35,433 bases of DNA from positions 1-35,433 of the forward strand of contig NZ_JDFG01000003.1 in assembly GCF_000565075.1 (NCBI RefSeq), written 5' to 3'. Below the pieces are notes generated by a model. It was given only the letters and a program-made list of their open reading frames with translations, was not told where the DNA came from and ran no database searches. The position numbers and the translations under genes were made by a program. Positions 9,845-18,067 of the stretch are shown one piece after another. Position 1 is the stretch's first letter. Each line of letters begins with the position of its first letter. The stretch comes from Atopobium sp. BS2 (GTDB lineage Bacteria > Actinomycetota > Coriobacteriia > Coriobacteriales > Atopobiaceae).

Positions 9845-11846
9845 GCTTCCCCCTCTTTGGAAGTTCTTTCTCAAACGCTAAAACAATGCCACCGAGCGGA
9901 GGAACAGACAGTTCTACCGAATAATCTCTTCCATTCCATGCCACTGGCTTGGTGGAAAGTTTCTTAGTATTCACAATACCCGAACCGCCAAACTCTTTTG
10001 CGTCGGAATTAAACACTTCTTTCCACACGCCTGCAGAAGGCATGCCCAAACGGAAGTTCTGATGGGTTGCAACGTCAAAATTGATGAGAATAACCAGGTC
10101 CTCGGAAGGCTTTCTTCCGTGACGAACAAACGAGATGATTGATTGCTCATTATTGTCTGCGTCAATCCAATCAAATCCACGGTTGTCGTAGGCATACTGC
10201 CAAAGTCCTGGATGATTCTTATAGAAATGATTAAGAGCCTTAATAAATGCCTGCTGATGAGCGTGAGTTGGATACTCCTCAGTCAAGTAATACTCAATAC
10301 CCTCGTAGTAGCGCCATTCAATAAACTGCGCAATCTCGTTGCCCATAAAGTTGAGCTTAGCGCCCGGATGAGTCATCTGATGAAGTGCCAAAGCCCTCAT
10401 GCCAGCAAACTGTCTCCACCAATCCCCCGGCATGCGCTGAATAAGACTGCACTTACCATGCACAACCTCGTCATGGCTGAGTGGCAGCACAAAATTCTCA
10501 TTGAACTGATACATGCTGGAGAAGGTCAGAAGACGGTGGTTACCTGGTCTATAAGGGAAATCAGTCTGACAATAGTGCAGTGTATCATTCATCCAGCCCA
10601 TGTCCCACTTAAGGTTAAAGCCAAGTCCCCCAACCTCGGGAGGATAGGTAACCAGCGGCCATGCTGTGGACTCTTCTGCAATCATCATAATATCGGGATG
10701 TTCTTTTTGAGCAGTCTCGTTGCAGAGACGCAAGAAAGCGCTTGCATCCAAATCTTCCTCTGTGCCCTTATGGTTAAAGCGCTTCTGGGAAGGATCGTCG
10801 ATACCAAAATTCAAATACAGCATGCTACTGACACCGTCAACACGAATGCCATCAGCGTGATAGTCATTCAGCCACATGAGCAGGTTAGAAACAAGGAAGC
10901 TTCTAACCTCACCACGAGTAAGATCAAACTTAAGAGTTCCCCAGTTAGGATGCTCTTTTTCTTCAAAAAGCTTGGTACCATCAAACTCTGCGAGACCATG
11001 AGCATCTTTACAGAAGCCTCCTGGGACCCAGTCTAAAATGACGCCAATACCAGCCTGATGGCAGCAGTCAATAAAGTGTTTGAACTGGGCAGGATTGCCA
11101 TACCTTGAGGTGGGAGCAAAATAACCCGTTACCTGATAACCCCAAGATCCATCAAAAGGATGCTCCATAACAGGGAGAAGCTCAATGTGGGTGTAGCCCA
11201 TATCTTTAACATAGGCTACCAGCTCTTCTGAGAGGTCATCATAGGTGTAGAAGGCATCTACGTTGGTGTCAAAATAATCCTTGGGTTCTTCGGCCTGCTC
11301 TACATTCTCTGTATCAGCAGAATCTTCCTCTTGGGCAGTCAGGTCAGTATGCTGCTTCCAGCTCCCAAGATGAACTTCAAAGATGTTAAGAGGACTATGC
11401 AGGAACTTAAGCGATGCACGTCTCTTCATCCATGCTTCGTCTTCCCAAACGTACACATCTGGGTCAAACGTAATAGATGCCGTATGTGGTCTGACCTCCG
11501 CATAGGTACCATAGGGGTCAGCCTTAAAAATCTTCTGTCCAGAAGCGGATACAATCAGAAATTTATACAATACTTCCGAGGTGATTCCTGGAATAAAACC
11601 TTCCCAGATTCCGCCATGTTTTGAGCGAGAAAGAACGTTGACGGTATCATCCCAATTATTAAAGTCTCCAACAACAGAGACAGAGGCTGCATTGGGGGCC
11701 CAAACCGCAAAATGATAACCTTCAACTCCATCTTCTTGAACCGCAGGGTGTGCACCTAATTTCTTGTGGCTCTGGAACCATTTACCTTGCGCAAACAAGT
11801 ATGCATCCTGGTCACTCACTACTAACGATGCATTTAACTCTGCCAT
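9831..11846 (-). CDS. glgB: 1,4-alpha-glucan branching enzyme (region-I His replaced)
   Basis: Creates alpha-1,6 branches in glycogen. Residue numbers count from GTG 11852, two codons before my chosen ATG 11846, which has GGGGGTGAGC in front. An N-terminal CBM48-like sandwich (about 25-135) holds FAVWAPNAASVSVVGDFNNWD. The GH13 barrel has D274 in DWVP, nucleophile D339 in GIRVDGVSSM, acid E393 in MIAEEST and D461 in LSHDEVVHGK. An acidic insertion lies around 172-190. The oddity is region I: the family has DWVPxHFPKD, but here it reads DWVPGGFCKD, so the conserved histidine is glycine (codon GGC at 11016-11018). All three catalytic acids remain, so I still call it a branching enzyme. It is the first gene of the glycogen operon. 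Confidence 0.94.
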   Translation of the reverse strand: MAELNASLVVSDQDAYLFAQGKWFQSHKKLGAHPAVQEDGVEGYHFAVWAPNAASVSVVGDFNNWDDTVNVLSRSKHGGIWEGFIPGITSEVLYKFLIVSASGQKIFKADPYGTYAEVRPHTASITFDPDVYVWEDEAWMKRRASLKFLHSPLNIFEVHLGSWKQHTDLTAQEEDSADTENVEQAEEPKDYFDTNVDAFYTYDDLSEELVAYVKDMGYTHIELLPVMEHPFDGSWGYQVTGYFAPTSRYGNPAQFKHFIDCCHQAGIGVILDWVPGGFCKDAHGLAEFDGTKLFEEKEHPNWGTLKFDLTRGEVRSFLVSNLLMWLNDYHADGIRVDGVSSMLYLNFGIDDPSQKRFNHKGTEEDLDASAFLRLCNETAQKEHPDIMMIAEESTAWPLVTYPPEVGGLGFNLKWDMGWMNDTLHYCQTDFPYRPGNHRLLTFSSMYQFNENFVLPLSHDEVVHGKCSLIQRMPGDWWRQFAGMRALALHQMTHPGAKLNFMGNEIAQFIEWRYYEGIEYYLTEEYPTHAHQQAFIKALNHFYKNHPGLWQYAYDNRGFDWIDADNNEQSIISFVRHGRKPSEDLVILINFDVATHQNFRLGMPSAGVWKEVFNSDAKEFGGSGIVNTKKLSTKPVAWNGRDYSVELSVPPLGGIVLAFEKELPKRGKHGRK

Positions 11847-12061
11847 GCTCACCCCCGCGCTAATCTATGAAATCTACGCATTTTATAGATTTGTTATCCA
11901 TAAAGACTCGTAGTTGATAGTTACTAAGATAAACCATTACAAGGTAAAACACGGTAACAAACACTCAATATGTCTTTCACCGATAAAAAACGACCGTACA
12001 CGTTATTTTTTGTTTGTGCTAAATTTTGTTAATTATAGTGAATAAAAATTGCAACTAAAAG
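11847..12061 (-). promoter_or_regulatory. Upstream region and candidate promoter of the glycogen operon
   Basis: This A/T-rich gap holds no credible gene. On the minus strand there is a perfect TATAAT at 12037-12032, which would give a leader of about 180 bases; its -35 region is poor. A second, closer candidate is TTGTAA with TATCAA at 17-base spacing, around 11944-11916. Two near-identical direct repeats lie side by side on the plus strand, GGTAAAACAC (11943-11952) and GGTAACAAACAC (11953-11964), and could be operator half-sites. A 7-bp inverted repeat, AAATCTA/TAGATTT (11870-11892), lies just upstream of the glgB ribosome binding site. The promoter assignment is tentative. Confidence 0.4.
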
Positions 12062-12093
12062 AAATGGCAGCTTATCCAAATAAACTGCCATTT
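12062..12093 (-). terminator. Intrinsic terminator after the GldA-family gene
   Basis: A nine-base-pair stem, AAATGGCAG (12062-12070) with CTGCCATTT (12085-12093), can be extended inward by four A/T pairs. On the minus strand the stem is followed by CTTTTAG. It lies about 95 bases beyond the dehydrogenase stop codon and before the glycogen promoter region, so it probably separates the two transcription units. The bases between it and the gene (12094-12186) show nothing I recognise. Confidence 0.65.
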
Positions 12094-12186
12094 GATACAA
12101 AAACTTTTTATATAACCGTGAAGCGACTTAAGAAAGCTGGCTCCTACAAGTCCTCTTCCTAAAGTGATTCTTCAGGTTACTTGCAG

Positions 12187-13413
12187 CTACATCTTGCGTG
12201 GTACAGCCGTCTCAGCTGAAGGAGCATGCGCAGCAATTACATCAAGAGCTGCTGTCTCTTGGTCCTTCTCGCCAGAAGCAACTGCCCTACCGTATGCATC
12301 GGTATCAAGAATTGCCTGGCGGAAGCGATCAGTTGTAAATCCATAAGGAGCACGACCCCACTCGTTGGTCTTCTGAGCTCGCTCAACAATGATGTCCAGG
12401 TCAGCGTCAACTGATTCTGGAGTAATGTCCAGATCGGCCAAGGTGGTTGGGAGACCAAGCTTTCTATTAAGCGCCACCTGCTCCTCAAGTGCCTTAAGGT
12501 TGCCGTCAAAGGCATACAAAACGCAGGTACCAAAGGAAACAACCTCACCATGAAGGTGTTTCTCGCCACGCTCGCCCAGAGCAGTAAAGGCATTGTAGAA
12601 GGCGTGAGCGGTTGAGGAATTAAAGTAATACGCGCCGCGCTCAGCACCAATGTTGGTGGTCATGTTAGATACAACACCAGCGGTAATGATGATGTTCAGA
12701 ACAACGTTTTCAAATGCTTCAGAAACAATACCAGCGCGCTTATCTGCCAGTGCCTGCTCTGCATTATCAAACAGAGGCTCAATGCAGGCACCTGCGGCAA
12801 GAGCTCGTCCCATAAGAGGGCTGTGGAGCAGCTCAACTTCTCTGGAAGAAAGTTCAACCTCAGGACCCTTAGAGAAGGCATCGCCAATTCCTGCCCAGAA
12901 GTACTCATCCGGGCTCTCTGCAATAATCTGCGTATCAATAAAGGTATGAACGGGCAGCTCAGCAGGAATGAAGTACGTATCTGCAGAACCGTCTTCTTTA
13001 TAGAAAACAGCAATTCTTGTTACAGGAGCGCAGTTAGAAGCAAGTGTTGGGAAGGTAAAGTATGGCTTGTCCAGGATAGTTGCAATCTCTTTACCCTCAT
13101 CAATTGCGCGACCGCCGCCAACAAGGAAGAGCATATCAGCAGCAATAACCTCAGGCATTGCTGCAATTCTCTTGGCATTTGCGTGCGTAGAGTTAGTGCC
13201 GTAAGAAATCCAAGAAGAGATAGAAACCTCAGAACCCGCAAGTGCGGCCTCAAGCTTTGGACGTGCCTTCTCCATTGCAGTTGGTCCACCAATGACTACG
13301 GCATTTTTACCAAATCGCTTAACAATGTGCAGTACCGACTTATAAGCATCAACACCAATGGTGTATGAAGGCAGATACTCCGTAAATGTTCCGCGAGATT
13401 CCATCTTTTCCAT
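12187..13413 (-). CDS. Iron/zinc-containing alcohol dehydrogenase, GldA (glycerol dehydrogenase) family
   Basis: A 408-residue NAD-dependent, group III-type metal alcohol dehydrogenase. The nucleotide-binding loop is VGGGRAIDEGKEIA (98-111). The three metal ligands of the GldA type are visible: D178 in GIGDAF, H270 in STAHAF and H288 in HLHGE. ASNCAP (125-130) matches the substrate-side segment. Closest known roles are glycerol or hydroxyacetone dehydrogenases, which would link glycerol to dihydroxyacetone, but related enzymes use other small polyols, so I give no symbol. The protein is longer than typical GldA (about 365-370), with an extra tail after about residue 375. The start ATG 13413 has GGAGG five bases upstream. 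The in-frame TTG at 13425 is rejected because the Shine-Dalgarno sequence lies downstream of it. Confidence 0.85.
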   Translation of the reverse strand: MEKMESRGTFTEYLPSYTIGVDAYKSVLHIVKRFGKNAVVIGGPTAMEKARPKLEAALAGSEVSISSWISYGTNSTHANAKRIAAMPEVIAADMLFLVGGGRAIDEGKEIATILDKPYFTFPTLASNCAPVTRIAVFYKEDGSADTYFIPAELPVHTFIDTQIIAESPDEYFWAGIGDAFSKGPEVELSSREVELLHSPLMGRALAAGACIEPLFDNAEQALADKRAGIVSEAFENVVLNIIITAGVVSNMTTNIGAERGAYYFNSSTAHAFYNAFTALGERGEKHLHGEVVSFGTCVLYAFDGNLKALEEQVALNRKLGLPTTLADLDITPESVDADLDIIVERAQKTNEWGRAPYGFTTDRFRQAILDTDAYGRAVASGEKDQETAALDVIAAHAPSAETAVPRKM

Positions 13414-13464
13414 AGCGTCCTCCAAAACCTATCTCAGAAAAGCGAGAATATAACTTTAACTGAA

Positions 13465-14211
13465 TTAGTTATGTTTTTGCAGCATAAATCCTTGAACTAT
13501 CGTTTCCTCTGCCTCTTTATAGGCTGACGAGAAAAACTCTGTATTAAGCATTTGATACTGCGGGGAGCTCACACTATTCTGGCGATTCTCCTCTGCAATG
13601 CGCTGTATAACCTGAAGTGTTTGCTCAACATCTGAATGTGTAAACCCATACTGTGGATGAGCCGCGGCAACTGCAAAGAGCTCATCAGATGCTTCTGGCA
13701 GACAATTCATATCAAGCGAGCGCCCGTAAATATCAAAATCTGCTTGCTTACGAATACGTGCATCTTCTCCTGTCGGAATATGATGAGCACGCAAAAATGC
13801 CCGTGTATGAGCGTTATACACGTGGTCGCAAACAAGGTGGCACCAAATGCCCACGATAAGCTCTCTGAGCTGGCGCTGATCTACTAAGCTGCGCTGCTCA
13901 TCTGAGCAATAACTCACATTTGGCTGGATAAAGTCAGTCTGTAGCAGATACTCGGCTGGGTTAAGACCACCCATAAAATTTCGCTGATACCGCTTATAAC
14001 TTGGAATAGGCAAGCTACCTGGATACGATTGATGGCTTCGGCCATATCTCACCTTGTGAGAATAGTCTGGAACCATAAAGCCAACGTGCACATCAGGAGC
14101 AACATTTCCAAGCAGAAATGCATCAGGGTAGTGAATATCTACACCCAAGCAACCGGCTCCTTTCTCAAGGAGCCGGTCAGCATGAGCAATATGTACGTTC
14201 CAACTTGGCAC
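13465..14211 (-). CDS. Zinc-dependent phospholipase C-like protein
   Basis: A 248-residue protein resembling the Zn_dep_PLPC family (S1/P1 nuclease and phospholipase C fold). Likely metal ligands are spread as in that family: H7 and H10 in SWNVHIAHADRLL, D40 in LGNVAPD, H52 in PDYSHK, and H125 and D129 in WCHLVCDHVYN. No signal peptide or membrane segment is visible, so it is probably cytoplasmic, unlike secreted clostridial toxins. The substrate is unknown. The frame stays open into pheT, but I choose GTG 14211: it lies 13 bases after the pheT stop, puts SWN-HIAHA at the N-terminus as expected, and has AGG upstream. It follows pheS-pheT and is probably co-transcribed. Confidence 0.7.
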   Translation of the reverse strand: MPSWNVHIAHADRLLEKGAGCLGVDIHYPDAFLLGNVAPDVHVGFMVPDYSHKVRYGRSHQSYPGSLPIPSYKRYQRNFMGGLNPAEYLLQTDFIQPNVSYCSDEQRSLVDQRQLRELIVGIWCHLVCDHVYNAHTRAFLRAHHIPTGEDARIRKQADFDIYGRSLDMNCLPEASDELFAVAAAHPQYGFTHSDVEQTLQVIQRIAEENRQNSVSSPQYQMLNTEFFSSAYKEAEETIVQGFMLQKHN

Positions 14212-14224
14212 TACAATTACCTGC

Positions 14225-16684
14225 TTATCCGCGAATTTCTCCGCCGGTAGAACGAAGAACCTTCTCCACAAGCTTTGTGTGGGTCTTCTCGACCTCTTCT
14301 GAAATAAGCGTTCTGTCGTCTGCGCGATACGTAAGCGAGAAGGCCATGGACTTCTTGCCCTCACCAACACGCAGCGAATCGCGGTACACGTCAAAGAGTC
14401 TGATGTCGCAGAGAAGCTTGCCACCAGCGGACTTCAAACGCTGAATCAGCTGCTCTGCAGTGACGCTCTCGTCAACAACAATTGCCAGGTCAATAGAGAT
14501 GCCTGGGTAGGTTGGAGGCTCAACAATAGGAAGGTCTTTCTGAGAAAGACGCAAGAGCGAAGCCACAGAAATCTCAAAGGCAATGACTGGAACCTCAATG
14601 TCAAAGTTCTGGAGCGACAAAGGATGAATGTTTCCAACCCAACCGATTGTCTCGCTACCTGCAAGAATCTCAGCAGCGCGACCAGGCTGCAGCCAACCGT
14701 ATTGCTCTGGCTCAGCTACACGGAAACGGACCTTAGGGATACGAAGTGCCTCAAGCAGACCCTCAACAATACCCTTGGCGTCAAAGAAATCGTAGGCTGG
14801 ATACTTAGCATTCCAAGCATCATCTGCTGGACGACCAACCAATACGCCACAGACATAGCTTGGCTCATCTGGCTGGCTCTTATCCTTATGTCCAAAGAGC
14901 ACACGACCCAGCTCATACATGGCAATATTAGAGACACCATGAGCAAGGTTGTATGCAATAGAGCGCAGAAGGCCTGGAACAATGGAGCGACGCATCTCAG
15001 ACTGGTCAGCAACAAGTGGGCTAATAACCTTTACCGGAACGCCTCTTCCCTCTTCGCTCATACCAAGCTTAGAGAGGTCATCTGGACTTGCAAACAAATA
15101 CGACTTTGTCTCATTTAAACCAAGTGCGCGCAGCGTACGACCAATCTTTCTGATTTGACGCTGATCTGAAGTCAAACCGCCTGCATGGTTTCTAGCAGCA
15201 GGAAGTGTTGCCTCAATATCGCCTTCACCCCACAGGCGAACAATCTCCTCAATAAGGTCAACCTCGCGCGTAAGGTCTGGGCGATTTGTAGGAGCAATAA
15301 CGCTCAACTCACCGTTGTCTGCAGGAGTAACCTTGCAACCAAGACGCGTAAGGCGAGAAACCATAAACTCTTCTGGAATTTGAGCACCTGCAAGTGCGCA
15401 GACGCGCTCTGGACGAAGCGTAATAGTTACTGCCTCTTTTACCTTTGGATATACATCAACGATACCAGGGCAAACCTCAGCACCACAGCACTCCTCAAAG
15501 AGTGCTGCTGCAATATCTGCAACAGATGCGCAACCGTTTGGATCCACAAGACGCTCGTAACGAATAGAAGCCTCGCTCATCAAATCAAGGTTTCTGCTGG
15601 TACGGCTAATGTGGCCATTATCAAAGACAGCGGATTCCAAAAGGACATCAACGGTATTCTCGGTAATTTCAGAATCCAAACCACCCATAACACCAGCAAG
15701 TGCAATAGGAGTCTTACCGTTATCTGTGATGACCGTCATATCAGACGTGAGCTCGCGGTCTTCTCCGTCAAGCGTCACAATGTGCTCACCGTCTTCTGCA
15801 GCACGAACCACAATGTGGTACTTACCATCTTCCTTGGTAAGTTTTCCGAGGTCAAAAGCGTGTAGAGGCTGACCGGTCAGATACATCACGTAGTTAGTAA
15901 CATCAACAACGTTGTTGATTGAGCGGCCACCACAAGCCGTAACGCGACGAGCAAGCCACTCAGGGCTTGGGCCAATCTTGACGTTACGAACCACGCGAGC
16001 AGTGTACCTTGAGCAGAGCTCAGGATCAGCGATAGCAACATCAACCTGCTCAGATGCATCTGCACCAGACTCAGACGTGACACTTGGAAGCTCAATGTGG
16101 GTGTCAGTGTCATACATTGCAGAAACCTCAACAGCCATACCAGTCATAGAAAGGCAGTCAGGGCGGTTAGGGGTAATCTCGCAATCAAGAACTACATCAG
16201 ACATGCCCAGGTAATCGGTAAGAGGAACGCCAATTGGAGCATCTTCGGGAAGAATCATAATGCCGCTCTGGTCATCGCCAAGACCAAGTTCGCGAGAAGA
16301 GCAGTTCATGCCGCAAGACTCAACGCCACGCAGCTTGGACTTTTTAATCTTAAAGTCTCCAGGAAGCACTGCGCCAATCATTGCCGTAACAATGTGGTCT
16401 CCCTGATTAAAGTTCTGAGCACCGCAAACAATCTGTAGAGGAACAGGATTTCCGTCCTTATCCACATTGTTGTTGCCCACGTCAACCAGAGTAACGTACA
16501 TGTGATCAGAGTCAGGATGAGGCTCTTTGCTTACAACCTGAGCAGTAACAACATGGTCAAGGTTAGCGCCAACACGCTCTACAGCTTCAACCTCAGTACC
16601 GGTGCGCACAAACTCGCGCTCGAGGTCTTTTGGGTCCTGAGGAAGATCAACGAGCGTCTTCAGCCATTCATAAGATACACGCAT
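14225..16684 (-). CDS. pheT: Phenylalanyl-tRNA synthetase beta subunit
   Basis: The 819-residue beta subunit of the alpha2-beta2 enzyme that charges tRNA-Phe. Domain order fits the family. It begins MRVSYEWLKTLVDLP, followed by an OB-fold tRNA-binding domain (about 40-155, with VSKEPHPDSDHM and VCGAQNF). The B3/B4 editing domain comes next, then B5 (about 415-490, with ITLRPERVCALAG). The synthetase-like core has SYLFASPDDLSKLG and SPLVADQSEMRRSIVPGLL. The C-terminal ferredoxin-like anticodon-binding domain (about 725-819) has YPGISIDLAIVVDESV. ATG 16684 has AGAAAGG upstream and follows pheS by 30 bases. The T-box before pheS controls it. Confidence 0.97.
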   Translation of the reverse strand: MRVSYEWLKTLVDLPQDPKDLEREFVRTGTEVEAVERVGANLDHVVTAQVVSKEPHPDSDHMYVTLVDVGNNNVDKDGNPVPLQIVCGAQNFNQGDHIVTAMIGAVLPGDFKIKKSKLRGVESCGMNCSSRELGLGDDQSGIMILPEDAPIGVPLTDYLGMSDVVLDCEITPNRPDCLSMTGMAVEVSAMYDTDTHIELPSVTSESGADASEQVDVAIADPELCSRYTARVVRNVKIGPSPEWLARRVTACGGRSINNVVDVTNYVMYLTGQPLHAFDLGKLTKEDGKYHIVVRAAEDGEHIVTLDGEDRELTSDMTVITDNGKTPIALAGVMGGLDSEITENTVDVLLESAVFDNGHISRTSRNLDLMSEASIRYERLVDPNGCASVADIAAALFEECCGAEVCPGIVDVYPKVKEAVTITLRPERVCALAGAQIPEEFMVSRLTRLGCKVTPADNGELSVIAPTNRPDLTREVDLIEEIVRLWGEGDIEATLPAARNHAGGLTSDQRQIRKIGRTLRALGLNETKSYLFASPDDLSKLGMSEEGRGVPVKVISPLVADQSEMRRSIVPGLLRSIAYNLAHGVSNIAMYELGRVLFGHKDKSQPDEPSYVCGVLVGRPADDAWNAKYPAYDFFDAKGIVEGLLEALRIPKVRFRVAEPEQYGWLQPGRAAEILAGSETIGWVGNIHPLSLQNFDIEVPVIAFEISVASLLRLSQKDLPIVEPPTYPGISIDLAIVVDESVTAEQLIQRLKSAGGKLLCDIRLFDVYRDSLRVGEGKKSMAFSLTYRADDRTLISEEVEKTHTKLVEKVLRSTGGEIRG

Positions 16685-16714
16685 GTGATTGCCTTTCTAA
16701 TAAGACGCCGATGA

Positions 16715-17782
16715 TTAGAACTGACGTAGGACTCTCTGGTCACCAGAGATGAGCATACGCAGGTCAGGAAGGTCATAACGGAGCGCTGCAACACGCTCAA
16801 CACCAATGCCAAAGGCAAAGCCTGTGTATTTCTCGGAATCAATACCGCAGTACTTGAAGACATTAGGGTCAACCATGCCGCAACCAAGAATCTCAAGCCA
16901 GCCCGTGTTCTTGCAGAAACGGCAACCCTCACCGTGGCAAACACCACAAGAAACATCTACCTCGCAGCTTGGCTCGGTGAATGGGAAGAAGTGAGGACGA
17001 TAGCGGGTAGCGCGGTCCTTACCAAAAATTTCACGAGTAAAATGATCAAGGGTGCCCTTGAGGTCACCAAAGGTGATTCCCTCATCAACAACAAGGCCTT
17101 CCATCTGCGTAAACTGAGGCAGGTGGTTAGCATCTGCTGTGTCAGGACGGAATACCGTACCAGGGCAAATCATGTAGATAGGAGGCTCTTTTGTCTCCAT
17201 GATGTGTACCTGAACACCAGAAGTCTGCGTACGAAGAAGCACGTCAGACTCGCCTAGTACGTGCGACTCTTTTCCTTCTGGCGCATTATCCACTACGTAG
17301 AACGTATCCTTACCAGAACGGCTTGGATGGTCCTCTGGAGCATTCAGAGCTGTGAAGTTGTAGTAGGTGGTCTCAACATAAGGGCCTGTCTCAATGGTGT
17401 AGCCCATGCTGATAAAGATGTCTTCCATCTCCTCACGTACCTGCTCAATGAGGTGCTGAGTACCAGGACTCAGACGACGACCTGGAAGGGTAATATCAGT
17501 TGCCTCAGCATTAAGCTGGGCTTCAAGGGCTTCTCGCTTTAAAGCAAGCTGACGCTCGCGAATAGCGGTCTCAACGTTAGCACGAACGGTGTTGGCAAGC
17601 TGACCCATTTGAGGGCGCTGATCTGCGGGAACCTGACCCATCATACGCATAATTGCCGTAAGAGAGCCCTTTTTACCCATTGATGCAACGCGTACCTTCT
17701 CAAGCGCTTCAAGGTTTCTTGCCTTAGCAATTCCTTCAAGTACTTGCTCGCGAATTGCCGAGAGTTCCTCAGACATTCCCAT
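16715..17782 (-). CDS. pheS: Phenylalanyl-tRNA synthetase alpha subunit
   Basis: The 355-residue catalytic subunit. The N-terminal coiled coil (about 1-90) binds tRNA. The class II core shows DHPSRSGKDTFYV, LLRTQTSGVQ, PGTVFRPDTADANH with QFTQMEGLVVD (motif 2) and FAFGIGVERVAALRYDLPDLR-type motif 3 near the end. A CGVCHGEGCRFCKNTGW segment carries four cysteines, a variant seen in many Gram-positive PheS proteins. ATG 17782 is preceded by AAAGGG seven bases away, and a second ATG two codons later is less well placed. Expression should depend on uncharged tRNA-Phe through the T-box leader directly upstream. Confidence 0.97.
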   Translation of the reverse strand: MGMSEELSAIREQVLEGIAKARNLEALEKVRVASMGKKGSLTAIMRMMGQVPADQRPQMGQLANTVRANVETAIRERQLALKREALEAQLNAEATDITLPGRRLSPGTQHLIEQVREEMEDIFISMGYTIETGPYVETTYYNFTALNAPEDHPSRSGKDTFYVVDNAPEGKESHVLGESDVLLRTQTSGVQVHIMETKEPPIYMICPGTVFRPDTADANHLPQFTQMEGLVVDEGITFGDLKGTLDHFTREIFGKDRATRYRPHFFPFTEPSCEVDVSCGVCHGEGCRFCKNTGWLEILGCGMVDPNVFKYCGIDSEKYTGFAFGIGVERVAALRYDLPDLRMLISGDQRVLRQF

Positions 17783-17800
17783 GTAATTACCCTTTCAATA

Positions 17801-18060
17801 GAAAACCGTCCCTGAGCATATGCCCAAGGACGGAAAATTTCCGCGGTACCACCTCGGTTGATTGCGCAGTTTTCTCTCTGTGCAATCCACTTAAAAGCCT
17901 AGTCTCGTTAGGCGGACGACTTCCCTACTGAGCAGTGACTGCCGTTCAAGTTGTAGCTCGGGAGTGAACTCTGCCAGCGCTGTGCAGGTGTTTCTCAACC
18001 ACGAACACCCTCTCTGTTCACAACGTGCTCCGGCAAACCTCTCCGTCAACGCACTTTGTT
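17801..18060 (-). promoter_or_regulatory. T-box riboswitch controlling pheST
   Basis: Read on the minus strand, the leader contains the canonical T-box AGGTGGTACCGCGG (17854-17841), where the 3' end of uncharged tRNA pairs. Next comes a strong terminator: a stem of about 12 bp between CCGTCCTTGGGC and GCTCAGGGACGG (17833-17806), then TTTTC. Part of its 5' arm can instead pair in the antiterminator. Upstream, ACAGAGAGGG and GGTTGAGAAACACC resemble the apical part of stem I. In GAGTTCACTCCCGAG the codon TTC (17968-17966) is the best specifier candidate, matching Phe. The leader begins almost at the stop codon of the upstream permease gene. GATACT (18070-18065), overlapping that stop, is a possible -10 element. 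Confidence 0.92.
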
Positions 18061-18067
18061 CAGAGTA

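Noticed and set aside
14212-14424. N-terminal extension of the phospholipase C-like gene into pheT
   Set aside because: The extra 71 residues are basic, low-complexity and come from the pheT 3' end in another frame; the family N-terminus SWN-HIAHA begins at GTG 14211.
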